From contig WTCC01000206.1 of the NCBI GenBank assembly GCA_013138755.1, positions 1 through 7,971 on the forward strand: 7,971 bases of DNA. Direction: 5' to 3'. Below, one piece after another: positions 1 to 6,712 of this stretch; within the stretch, counting starts at the first letter, position 1; the number at the start of each line of letters is the position of its first letter. The DNA is from Gammaproteobacteria bacterium. Lineage in GTDB: Bacteria; Pseudomonadota; Gammaproteobacteria; SZUA-229. The notes under the pieces were generated by a model. It saw nothing but the letters and a program-made list of their open reading frames with translations, ran no database searches and was not told the DNA's origin. The position numbers were made by a program, and so were the translations under genes.

Positions 1-1760
1 CCAACGATAAACCAGAACTCGACAGTTCAAACAGTGTCGATCTCTATCGGCGCTTACTGTCTTATGCGTTGGTATATTGGAAGATATTTATCATTTCGAT
101 CCTCGGTATGATAATCGTAGCGGCTGCATCAACTGCTTTCCCTGCTCTGATGCAGCCGATGATGGATGGAAGCTTTGTCGATAGAGACCCGGTGACAATT
201 AAATGGGTGCCATTTATTCTTATCGGTATTTTCTTTGTGCGTGTTATCGGTGCATTTGTTTCCAGTTATGGAATGAGTGTAATAGGGCGAAATGTGATCC
301 GTGAATTACGTTCAGAAATGTTCAGTCGGTTATTGACGCTGCCTAAATCCTATTATGACCTGGCGACAACTGGTGAGTTGATATCAAAATTTTCTTTCGA
401 TGTCGAACAGGTGGCGCAGGCCACGACTAAGGCGATCACCGTTATAATTCGAGATACCTTAACAGTCATTGCTCTAGTCAGCTGGATGTTTTACCTCAAT
501 ACGAAACTCGCTCTGGTCTTCGTTACCGTTGCCCCGTTAGTGGCTTTTTTGATTATTGCAGGATCGAAGCGCTTTCGAAAAATCAGCCGAAATATCCAGG
601 TGAGTATGGGTGATGTTTCACGTGTTATCGAGGAATCGATCAAAGGCCAACTGGTGGTTAAAATATTTGGTGGCCGTGTTTATGAAGAGACTCAGTTTGC
701 CTTGGTGAATGATCTAAATCGCCGGCAGAATTTGCGTTTACAGATGACGCAAGCTTTAACGTCACCAATAGTGCAATTGTTAGTCGCTTGTGCATTGGCG
801 ATTATTATCTATCTGGCAACACTCGAGAGCATGATAAGCGAAATCAGTGTCGGCACCTTCGTTTCATTTATTACTGCGATGTCGATGTTATTGCCACCGG
901 TACGTTCACTCACTTCTATCGTCAGTGTGTTGCAACGTGGTATTGCTGCAGCAGAAAGTGTTTTCAGTTTCGTTGATCTAAAACAAGAGCATGATGAAGG
1001 CGACTATCATGTTGATAAGGTAAAAGGCGCTCTCGAATTTGATAGCATTAATTTTACTTATCTTGATGAGGATACGGCTTCACTTGAAGCAATCAACCTG
1101 TCGATCAAAGCGGGTCAGACAGTTGCTTTTGTAGGTCGCTCAGGCAGTGGGAAAACAACATTATTAAATTTGATTCCAAGGTTGTACGATGTCACAGAAG
1201 GAGAAGTGCGTCTTGATGGCATCAATATTCAAGACTATAGTCTCGATAACCTGCGTAGTCATATCTCCTACGTAGGACAGGATGTCGTGCTTTTTAACGA
1301 TACCATCGAACATAATATTGCTTACGGCAGTATGAAGAGCTGTGATCACGAAGATGTTGTCGAAGCAACTAAAGCAGCGCATGCCTATGACTTTATCAGC
1401 GCCTCTAATAATGGTTTTCAAACGATCGTAGGCGAAAGAGGCGTAATGTTATCGGGTGGTCAACGCCAACGAATTGCTATCGCAAGAGCGCTCCTCAAGG
1501 ATGCACCAATCTTGATCCTTGATGAAGCAACCTCTGCTCTCGATACAGAGTCTGAACGCTATATCCAGGCATCGCTTGAGAACCTGATGCAGACGCGGAC
1601 TACATTGGTCATCGCTCATCGTCTTTCGACGATTGAGAAAGCAGATGTGATCGTGGTTATGGATAAAGGCAGAATTGTTGAGTCTGGTACGCATCAGGAG
1701 TTGATCGCCTTGAATAAACATTATGCAGCATTGCATCAAACAAATTTTGAAGAAAAATAA
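1..1760 (+). CDS. msbA: MsbA, lipid A export ATP-binding/permease ABC transporter (5' end outside window)
   Basis: Half-size ABC exporter that, as a homodimer in the inner membrane, flips core-lipid A from the cytoplasmic to the periplasmic leaflet using ATP. The frame is open to the left edge (first full codon at base 3). The 22 residues before the TTG at 69 include a family-like stretch, LYRRLLSYALVYWK, so that TTG is internal and the true start lies to the left. Numbering from the TTG codon, residues 1-290 are the six-helix transmembrane domain, with a typical MsbA PALMQPMMDGSFV segment at 25-37. Residues 320-563 are the nucleotide-binding domain: Walker A GRSGSGKTT (356-364), Q-loop VGQD (402-405), signature LSGGQRQR (461-468), Walker B plus D-loop ILILDEATSALD (481-492) and switch histidine in AHRLS (516-520). 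All are intact. lpxK follows after 20 bp, as in many gammaproteobacteria, which separates MsbA from other ABC exporters. Confidence 0.95.
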   Translation, partial: NDKPELDSSNSVDLYRRLLSYALVYWKIFIISILGMIIVAAASTAFPALMQPMMDGSFVDRDPVTIKWVPFILIGIFFVRVIGAFVSSYGMSVIGRNVIRELRSEMFSRLLTLPKSYYDLATTGELISKFSFDVEQVAQATTKAITVIIRDTLTVIALVSWMFYLNTKLALVFVTVAPLVAFLIIAGSKRFRKISRNIQVSMGDVSRVIEESIKGQLVVKIFGGRVYEETQFALVNDLNRRQNLRLQMTQALTSPIVQLLVACALAIIIYLATLESMISEISVGTFVSFITAMSMLLPPVRSLTSIVSVLQRGIAAAESVFSFVDLKQEHDEGDYHVDKVKGALEFDSINFTYLDEDTASLEAINLSIKAGQTVAFVGRSGSGKTTLLNLIPRLYDVTEGEVRLDGINIQDYSLDNLRSHISYVGQDVVLFNDTIEHNIAYGSMKSCDHEDVVEATKAAHAYDFISASNNGFQTIVGERGVMLSGGQRQRIAIARALLKDAPILILDEATSALDTESERYIQASLENLMQTRTTLVIAHRLSTIEKADVIVVMDKGRIVESGTHQELIALNKHYAALHQTNFEEK

Positions 1761-1780
1761 TTATTTTTAACAATGTCTGT

Positions 1781-2791
1781 ATGAAATCGCTGCAATATTA
1801 CTGGTATCGATCGAGCATCTTTCTCTGGCTGTTATTGCCGCTGTCCTGGTTATATTGTCTGATTGTTTTCGTCAGACGTAAGCTGTATCAGTTAAATATA
1901 AAACGTAGTTATGGCTGTAAACTTCCGGTTGTTGTCATCGGTAATATCTCGGTCGGAGGAACAGGAAAAACACCATTGCTGATTTCATTATGCAGCTATC
2001 TCAAAGAAAAAGGGTATAGTCCCGGGGTTGTAAGTCGTGGTTATGGTGGCGAGTTCTCCGGTATCAAACAGATCTCTGATGTCGACACGGCAAAATCAGT
2101 TGGTGATGAACCATTAATGATATATAAAAAAACATCAGTCCCTGTCGTAGTAGGTGTTGACCGGGTAGCAGCTGCTCGATACCTTGTCAGCAATAATCAG
2201 TGTGATGTCGTGTTGTCTGATGATGGTCTGCAGCACTATCGTATGCGCCGGAGCTTTGAGATTGCTGTTGTAGACTCTGTCAGACGGTTTGGTAACGGTC
2301 TCTGTTTGCCTGCTGGCCCGCTTCGTGAGCGACCTTCTCGATTGAATGATGTCAATATGTTGGTCTATAACGGTAATACAGGTATCGGCTCAGGCGATTG
2401 TTCATATCAACTGGAAGTGAAAGGGTTGCAACGACTTGTTGGCGATGAAAAGAAGGAGGTCGGTTCTTTCGCAGGGCAAACTGTCCATGCAGTAGCTGGT
2501 ATCGGAAATCCCATGAGATTTTTTAATCAACTGCGAGACAGTGGCATAACGGTCATTGAGCACCCATATCCCGATCATCATTCATATTGTCAGGATGATT
2601 TTGCTGGTTGGAGTGATGAATGTATTATAATGACTGAGAAGGATGCAGTTAAATGTGGTCAGTTATCTCTAAGTGACGCATGGGTTTTGAGTGTTACAGC
2701 GATCTTTTCGTCTGAGTTAGAATCGTCTTTATCTTCTGAACTTCTTCCGATATTAAACAAACAGACTGCTCACACCAGTCCGATAGCATAA
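1781..2791 (+). CDS. lpxK: LpxK, tetraacyldisaccharide 4'-kinase
   Basis: Phosphorylates the 4' position of the tetraacyldisaccharide 1-phosphate precursor with ATP to give lipid IVA, at the cytoplasmic face of the inner membrane. At 336 aa it has the usual family length. A hydrophobic N-terminal anchor (residues 12-31) is followed by the P-loop GNISVGGTGKT (54-64), then SRGYGG (85-90), the DDGLQH motif (147-152), RRFGNG and LPAGPLRER (168-184), and the late TEKDAVK motif (285-291), all LpxK hallmarks. The ATG at 1781 is chosen because the hydrophobic N-terminus follows it at the usual distance. I see no convincing Shine-Dalgarno sequence, so expression may depend on read-through from msbA, whose stop is 20 bp upstream. 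The stop codon shares its last A with the ATG of the next gene (TAATG), which suggests translational coupling. Confidence 0.95.
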   Translation: MKSLQYYWYRSSIFLWLLLPLSWLYCLIVFVRRKLYQLNIKRSYGCKLPVVVIGNISVGGTGKTPLLISLCSYLKEKGYSPGVVSRGYGGEFSGIKQISDVDTAKSVGDEPLMIYKKTSVPVVVGVDRVAAARYLVSNNQCDVVLSDDGLQHYRMRRSFEIAVVDSVRRFGNGLCLPAGPLRERPSRLNDVNMLVYNGNTGIGSGDCSYQLEVKGLQRLVGDEKKEVGSFAGQTVHAVAGIGNPMRFFNQLRDSGITVIEHPYPDHHSYCQDDFAGWSDECIIMTEKDAVKCGQLSLSDAWVLSVTAIFSSELESSLSSELLPILNKQTAHTSPIA

Positions 2792-2964
2792 TGAAAAAAA
2801 AGTTGCTAACAATCCTGTCATGTCCGCTGTGTAAGGGAAAATTGATCTATAGATCCAGAGATAAAGAGTTAATCTGTGAACATGATAAACTTGCTTACCC
2901 TGTGAGAAATGGTGTGCCCATCTTGCTAAATTCTGACGCCAGAGTGATTGATGATCAGGTATGA
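2791..2964 (+). CDS. ycaR: YcaR-like Trm112-family small protein
   Basis: 57-aa protein resembling E. coli YcaR (Trm112p-like family, formerly UPF0434). It begins MKKKLLTILSCPLCKGKL, then has a C at residue 29 in the ELIC segment and a LAYPVRNGVPILL segment (34-46), the same layout I recall for YcaR. The CPLC knuckle (Cys11, Cys14) and Cys29 could hold a zinc ion; as in YcaR, I see no fourth cysteine. Trm112 proteins in eukaryotes and archaea are stabilising partners of methyltransferases, but the role of the bacterial kdsB-linked version is not settled. It starts on the last base of the lpxK stop codon and has no Shine-Dalgarno sequence of its own, so it is probably translated by coupling. 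The lpxK-ycaR-kdsB order is common in gammaproteobacteria and supports the call. Confidence 0.88.
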   Translation: MKKKLLTILSCPLCKGKLIYRSRDKELICEHDKLAYPVRNGVPILLNSDARVIDDQV

Positions 2965-2992
2965 ATTCGGGTTCAAAAGTTTAACGAATTCA
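2962..2992. repeat. 8-bp inverted repeat overlapping the ycaR stop codon
   Basis: The arms TGAATTCG (2962-2969) and CGAATTCA (2985-2992) are exact reverse complements around a 15-base spacer. The left arm includes the TGA stop of ycaR. Each arm also holds the palindrome GAATTC, and the two palindromes begin 23 bp apart. No T-run follows, so it is not a standard intrinsic terminator. It could be an operator-like pair, an RNA hairpin in the ycaR-kdsB gap, or chance in AT-rich DNA. Confidence 0.4.
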
Positions 2993-3055
2993 GTGAAGTA
3001 GACTAAACTGATTAATAATAATTTATATCCTTACGAAAACAAGACAGAAAATTTA

Positions 3056-3799
3056 ATGACTGATTTTAAAGTAATTATTCTAGCAATATTTGATGAGAAT
3101 GATTTTCAGAACAAAGTAAGCACGAAGATTCATGATAAACCCATGATTCAGTATGTTTTTGAAAGCGCTCAAGGCGCTGGAGCAACGGATATAGTCGTTG
3201 CTACAGACAGCCAGCGTGTCGGTATGATAGCAGAAGACTTCGGTGCCACTGTCTGCATGATTGTTGATGATGAATTGAAGGGTATAAACCGTTTGTCAGA
3301 AGTGGTTGCCAGGATGGGATGGGATGATGACGCGATCGTGGTTAACGTTCCTGCCGATGCACCATTGACACCTTCGGCCATTATTCAGCAGGTGGTTGAT
3401 AATTTAGTTGCTAAAGAAGACGTAGATTTTGCGACCTTGTACTCACATATATCTCGTGAGGCGGCAGAAAAAGAATACACTATTAACATGGTCGTTGATA
3501 ATGAAGGATATGTTATGTATTTTAGTCGTTGCCCGATACCTTTTCAGTCTTCAGACCTGGATTTCACGCCTGAGTATAAAAACTATATTGAGTTAAGCGC
3601 TTATCGTGTCAGCCTGCTGAAAAAATACACAGAGCTACCGAAGAATGCACTGGATAGTGCAGAAAATATAGAAGAGTTGAAGTTGTTGGCGAGTGGTATG
3701 AAGATTCATGCGGCTGAAGCCAGCAGTCTTATCGGGCAACGCATTTTTACAGAAAAAGACATTGGCAAAGTCACACTGCAGATCGCACCGAATAGATAA
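3056..3799 (+). CDS. kdsB: Degenerate KdsB homologue (CMP-Kdo synthetase fold, active-site motifs lost)
   Basis: Homologue of 3-deoxy-manno-octulosonate cytidylyltransferase, which activates Kdo with CTP to CMP-Kdo. At 247 aa it is full length and lies where kdsB normally does. Fold-level landmarks remain: HDKPMIQYV (26-34), DIVVATD (45-51), NRLSEVV (78-84), VNVPADAP (96-103), DNEGYVMYFSR (148-158) and GMKIHAAEA (214-222). The catalytic signatures do not. The N-terminal loop, normally PARxxSTRLPGKPL, reads LAIFDENDFQNKVS (9-22), keeping only its lysine. The HQSGTER segment becomes ELKGINR (73-79), and QGDEP becomes PADAP (99-103), keeping the aspartate. The RHLGIYGYR stretch becomes NYIELSAYR (176-184), and the late metal-binding aspartate of GVDTPEDL is Phe231. 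Comparisons use E. coli KdsB from memory. With no stops, the frame looks maintained, so I infer a non-catalytic or re-purposed protein rather than decay. Its ATG has no strong Shine-Dalgarno. A poor -35/-10 pair (2999-3004, 3022-3027) in the gap is not convincing. Confidence 0.8.
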   Translation: MTDFKVIILAIFDENDFQNKVSTKIHDKPMIQYVFESAQGAGATDIVVATDSQRVGMIAEDFGATVCMIVDDELKGINRLSEVVARMGWDDDAIVVNVPADAPLTPSAIIQQVVDNLVAKEDVDFATLYSHISREAAEKEYTINMVVDNEGYVMYFSRCPIPFQSSDLDFTPEYKNYIELSAYRVSLLKKYTELPKNALDSAENIEELKLLASGMKIHAAEASSLIGQRIFTEKDIGKVTLQIAPNR

Positions 3800-3841
3800 G
3801 TCATCTATTTCCTCTTATATTTCTGAAAGACCTGAATAACC

Positions 3842-6067
3842 TTGAGTTCATCAAACTATTTTTTTGCAACCTGTTCGAAAGGCGTAGAAGACCTGCTCGA
3901 GAAAGAATTACAGCTGCTCGATGCTCCTCAGATAAAAATTCATGTTGGTGGTGTGTCGTTTGGTGGTGATTTTGAACATGCCTATAAAGCTTGTTTGTGG
4001 TCACGTGTTGCCAGTCGAGTTTTATATCAGCTGAAAGAATTTAAAATTGAATCCGACGATGATCTATATAGTGAAATTATCGATATTGATTGGTCAGAGC
4101 ATTTTTCCGTATCGAATACTTTAGCTATAGATTGTTTCAGTTCGCATTCAGTCGTTACCAACAGTCATTACGCTACATTGCGAGTTAAAGATGCAATCGT
4201 TGATCAGTTCATGCAGAGGTCTGATGAGAGGCCGTCGATCAGCAAAGATAATCCTGATATAAGAATCAATGTTTACCTCAGTGATAATCAGTGCCTGCTA
4301 TATTTTGATCTATCCGGTGAGGCGTTACACAAGCGGGGTTATCGTCAGGGTGTCGGCAGTGCCCCACTGCGTGAGACACTGGCGGCTGCTATGTTGTATC
4401 GTGCACGTTGGAACACTTACTATGAACAAGGCTTACCGATTAACGATCCTATGTGTGGTAGTGCAACGCTGTTGATAGAAGCTGCGATGATGGCTTCTAA
4501 TACAGCGCCAGGTCTGTTACGTAAACAGTTCGGTTTCAGCCATTGGAAACAATTTGATCGATTACTCTGGGAAGATGTTCTACGAGAGGCTGAGGAAAAG
4601 AAGAAGGCAGGTGAGGAATGTTTACCGATAATCTGTGGTAGTGATGTTGACGAGATACTAGTCGGTATCGCAAGAAAAAATATCAATGAAGCCGGCCTAT
4701 CATCGTTCATAAAAATTTCTTTGCAAGATGCGACCGAAGATCTATCGCCATGTTCAGATGTAGCAACTGGTGGCAAGCCAGGTCTGGTCATAACAAATCC
4801 GCCATATGGTAAAAGGATAGGGCAGGTGCAGTTGCTGCGGACTTTGTATTATCGTTTTGGATTGCAGCTTAAGGCACATTATAACGGCTGGACAGCAGTC
4901 ATCATTACGTCGGAACAGGAATTAGCGCAAAGTATCGGCATGCGGGCATTCCGTAAAAATGCATTATTTAATGGCGCACTAAAATCTACTCTCTACCAGT
5001 ATCGAATCGACTCTATTGATCCGAAAGCTAAAGCTACTGGCAGCGATAATAAAACTGATGCTGGTCTGGTCCCTGCGCGACAATCAGAACATGCACTGAT
5101 GTTTGCTAATCGCCTGAAAAAAAATTACAAACATCTAAAGAAGTGGGCCAGAAAAAACAATATCAGCTGTTACAGGGTATATGATTCGGACATACCACAA
5201 TATGCTGTAGCGATTGATATATATGATAACTGGGTCCATGTTCAAGAATATAAAGCCCCGAAAACGATTGATAAGACCAAGGCTTTTCTACGGATAAATG
5301 ATGTTATTGATGTCGTTGCTGAGATCTTAGAAACAGAGCAGGAATATGTCGTTTTAAAAGTTCGTAAAAAACAGGAAGGCGCATCACAATATCAAAAACA
5401 GGATCAGAAGAATCAAAAGCTCGTGGTAGAGGAGAATGGTCTTAAGTTTCTTATCAATGTCTATGATTATATCGATACCGGTTTATTTCTTGATCATAGA
5501 AATACCCGTCAACTTGTTAAGAAGATGGCGCAGGGGCGAACCTTTCTCAATCTTTTTGCATATACAGGGAGTGTGACAGTCTATGCAGCTGCTGGCGGTG
5601 CAGAGACCACAACTACAGTGGATATGTCGAATACCTATCTTAATTGGGCAGAAGAGAATCTGTCGATCAACGGTTACGGCGATAGTGCTTACTCTCAAAG
5701 TCAGCATAAGTTTATTCGTGCTGACTGCCTGGAGTGGATGAAAAAGGCTATCGCGGATAACCAGCAATACCAGTTGATCTTTATCGATCCACCAACATTC
5801 TCCAATTCTAAAAAGATGAGCACTTCGCTGGATATCAGCCGTGATCATGTAGCGCTTTTGAGTGGGTGTCTGGCTCTATTGGCAGAGGATGGGCAGATTA
5901 TTTTTTCGACTAATGCAAAGAAATTTAAACTCGATGCAAGTATAAATGAAGATTGTTTTGTAAAAGAGATAACATCTATGACAACTTCAGAAGATTATCG
6001 GCGAAAACCACTTCATCGATGCTGGTTGCTCACTAAACAGGAGTCTGCACTACAGATTCCTGTTTAG
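3842..6067 (+). CDS. rlmKL: RlmKL, bifunctional 23S rRNA methyltransferase (m2G2445 / m7G2069)
   Basis: Fused enzyme that, in E. coli, makes m2G2445 (RlmL half) and m7G2069 (RlmK half) in 23S rRNA during large-subunit assembly. A ferredoxin-like/THUMP region (residues 5-160) precedes the RlmL methyltransferase, with SAM motif DPMCGSATLLIEAA (202-215) and catalytic NPPY (319-322). The RlmK half follows a linker (about 390-415) and has NRLKKNYKHLKKWA (423-436), DTGLFLDHR (545-553), FLNLFAYTG (568-576) and DPPTFSNSK (649-657). Motif I reads GSAT where E. coli has GSGT. It is 741 aa, against about 702 in E. coli, with small insertions near 302-313, in the linker and near 615-622, and a C-terminal tail. 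The TTG start is forced: a TGA lies in frame at 3833-3835, no ATG occurs before residue 124, and the THUMP region begins at once. A weak GAAAGA (3825-3830) is the only ribosome-binding candidate. The tail (residues 730-741) is encoded inside a hairpin. Confidence 0.94.
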   Translation: MSSSNYFFATCSKGVEDLLEKELQLLDAPQIKIHVGGVSFGGDFEHAYKACLWSRVASRVLYQLKEFKIESDDDLYSEIIDIDWSEHFSVSNTLAIDCFSSHSVVTNSHYATLRVKDAIVDQFMQRSDERPSISKDNPDIRINVYLSDNQCLLYFDLSGEALHKRGYRQGVGSAPLRETLAAAMLYRARWNTYYEQGLPINDPMCGSATLLIEAAMMASNTAPGLLRKQFGFSHWKQFDRLLWEDVLREAEEKKKAGEECLPIICGSDVDEILVGIARKNINEAGLSSFIKISLQDATEDLSPCSDVATGGKPGLVITNPPYGKRIGQVQLLRTLYYRFGLQLKAHYNGWTAVIITSEQELAQSIGMRAFRKNALFNGALKSTLYQYRIDSIDPKAKATGSDNKTDAGLVPARQSEHALMFANRLKKNYKHLKKWARKNNISCYRVYDSDIPQYAVAIDIYDNWVHVQEYKAPKTIDKTKAFLRINDVIDVVAEILETEQEYVVLKVRKKQEGASQYQKQDQKNQKLVVEENGLKFLINVYDYIDTGLFLDHRNTRQLVKKMAQGRTFLNLFAYTGSVTVYAAAGGAETTTTVDMSNTYLNWAEENLSINGYGDSAYSQSQHKFIRADCLEWMKKAIADNQQYQLIFIDPPTFSNSKKMSTSLDISRDHVALLSGCLALLAEDGQIIFSTNAKKFKLDASINEDCFVKEITSMTTSEDYRRKPLHRCWLLTKQESALQIPV

Positions 6068-6070
6068 TGA
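6030..6070. repeat. Long near-perfect hairpin at the convergent ends of rlmKL and rsd
   Basis: Left arm TCACTAAACAGGAGTCTG (6030-6047) and right arm CAGATTCCTGTTTAGTGA (6053-6070) are complementary at 17 of 18 positions around the loop CACTA. The one exception (G6043/T6057) is a G-U wobble in plus-strand RNA and a C-A mismatch in minus-strand RNA. The hairpin holds the last twelve rlmKL codons and its TAG, and ends 6 bp short of the convergent rsd stop. It is well placed as a bidirectional terminator or as a 3'-end block to RNA decay. Neither side has the U-tract of a classical intrinsic terminator, so that role is inferred. It could also be a copy of a dispersed palindromic element. Confidence 0.75.
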
Positions 6071-6076
6071 TTCAAA

Positions 6077-6565
6077 TCAGGCGCTAACGGTCGATAATTC
6101 TGGTTTATTGCTGGTTGTCAGTAATAGATTAATAAACTGGTCTTCCAGGTCAATACGTGTAGCTAATTCTTCACCAAGCTTGGCCAGATAGTTTGGTAAT
6201 TGTTCTATTGCATCTTTCTCGATGTTGGTAGTACTGTCGTACAGGTCATTAAATGCGATAGCTATCTGGGTAGTATCGTTTATCCGTGGCATGATCTTAT
6301 CCGCTAAGCTCGTTATATCATCACGGCGTTCATTGCCTTCCTCGATACGACGGTATATTTCAAAATGGCCAGTAGCCATATAGTCGACTAGTTCCTGACA
6401 GAACTCTTCGACAAGTTCGAGCGTGGTGTCATCGTCACTATCATAATTTTCCGTTACTTTAGCCAGGTTGTAATACTGTGCTAGAACAGTATTACGCTCT
6501 TCGATCAACTGCTTTATTTCTTTATGTGTACGTGCACGACGTTCATTTGGTGCTTGTGAAGCCAT
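6077..6565 (-). CDS. rsd: Rsd/AlgQ-family anti-sigma-70 factor
   Basis: 162-aa all-alpha cytoplasmic protein of the Rsd/AlgQ family. Rsd of E. coli binds region 4 of sigma-70 and shifts RNA polymerase toward alternative sigma factors in stationary phase; AlgQ of Pseudomonas affects alginate and siderophore genes. Recognisable family segments are the first helix with VLAQYYNLAKV (27-37), the core FCQELVDYMATGHFEIYRRI (55-74), which parallels FCQSLVDYLSAGHFSIYERI of E. coli Rsd, and the late helix LGEELATRIDLEDQFI (130-145). Asp61 sits where E. coli Rsd has Asp63, a residue I recall as important for sigma-70 binding. Length fits the family (about 158 aa in E. coli). A start 7 codons upstream (6586) is possible, but AGAGGA lies 7 bases before the ATG at 6565, so I prefer the shorter form. 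The gene appears to be a single-gene unit with its own promoter, convergent with rlmKL. Confidence 0.9.
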   Translation of the reverse strand: MASQAPNERRARTHKEIKQLIEERNTVLAQYYNLAKVTENYDSDDDTTLELVEEFCQELVDYMATGHFEIYRRIEEGNERRDDITSLADKIMPRINDTTQIAIAFNDLYDSTTNIEKDAIEQLPNYLAKLGEELATRIDLEDQFINLLLTTSNKPELSTVSA

Positions 6566-6572
6566 TTTTATT

Positions 6573-6578
6573 TCCTCT
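6573..6578 (-). promoter_or_regulatory. Ribosome binding site deciding the rsd start
   Basis: AGAGGA on the minus strand, 7 bases before the ATG at 6565. It lies inside the reading frame that would begin at the ATG at 6586, so it argues that the seven residues MPPEEIK are not translated as part of Rsd. It is the strongest Shine-Dalgarno sequence in the window. Confidence 0.7.
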
Positions 6579-6612
6579 GGAGGCATTTACTGACTTTTGC
6601 GCCAGTGTTCTT

Positions 6613-6618
6613 ATTATA
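6613..6618 (-). promoter_or_regulatory. Probable sigma-70 -10 box of rsd
   Basis: A perfect TATAAT on the minus strand, about 48 bp upstream of the preferred rsd start, within the 6587-6712 intergenic region. A transcript starting near 6606 would have a leader of roughly 40 bases that includes the ribosome binding site. The -35 region is poor: GTTTTA at 17-bp spacing, or TTGTTT at 19 bp. The promoter may therefore be weak or need an activator. The rest of this intergenic region is AT-rich, and I see no clear terminator for the upstream barrel gene in it. Confidence 0.5.
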
Positions 6619-6712
6619 GTTAGACTCAATTGTACTAAAACAAAAAAGTAGTCGCAAATGCTATTTTTTCACTATTTTCATACAGATGATTGAATAGCAA
6701 AGTGTTGATTAA

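Noticed and set aside
788..976. Plus-strand open frame of 62 aa inside msbA
   Set aside because: Overlaps the MsbA transmembrane domain in another frame, with no ribosome binding site or family resemblance.
1164..1739. Two minus-strand open frames opposite the MsbA ATPase domain (1164-1421, 1449-1739)
   Set aside because: They are antisense to the highly conserved Walker A to H-switch region and show no recognisable protein features; shadows of msbA.
1773..1784. Three-codon ORF (ATG TCT GTA TGA) whose stop overlaps the lpxK ATG
   Set aside because: Would be a neat coupling leader, but there is no Shine-Dalgarno before it and such short frames occur often by chance.
2999..3027. Possible promoter TAGACT / TTTATA upstream of the kdsB-like gene
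   Set aside because: Spacing is 17 bp but the -10 match is poor; AT-rich DNA gives such pairs easily.
3056..3799. kdsB-like gene as a decayed pseudogene
   Set aside because: No frameshift or stop, normal length, and structural residues kept while active-site residues are changed; this fits functional change better than random decay, though selection was not measured.
3801..4004. Minus-strand 67-aa frame opposite the start of rlmKL and the kdsB-rlmKL gap
   Set aside because: Histidine/arginine-rich antisense translation of the THUMP region, with no supported start; considered because part is intergenic, but not credible.
4420..5848. Minus-strand frames opposite rlmKL (4420-4791, 5483-5848)
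   Set aside because: Both lie opposite conserved methyltransferase motifs and look like noise when translated.
6587..6712. Possible terminator for the barrel gene in the AT-rich region before rsd
   Set aside because: Only short imperfect stems (for example CTATT/AATAG near 6672-6698) with no following U-tract on the minus strand.
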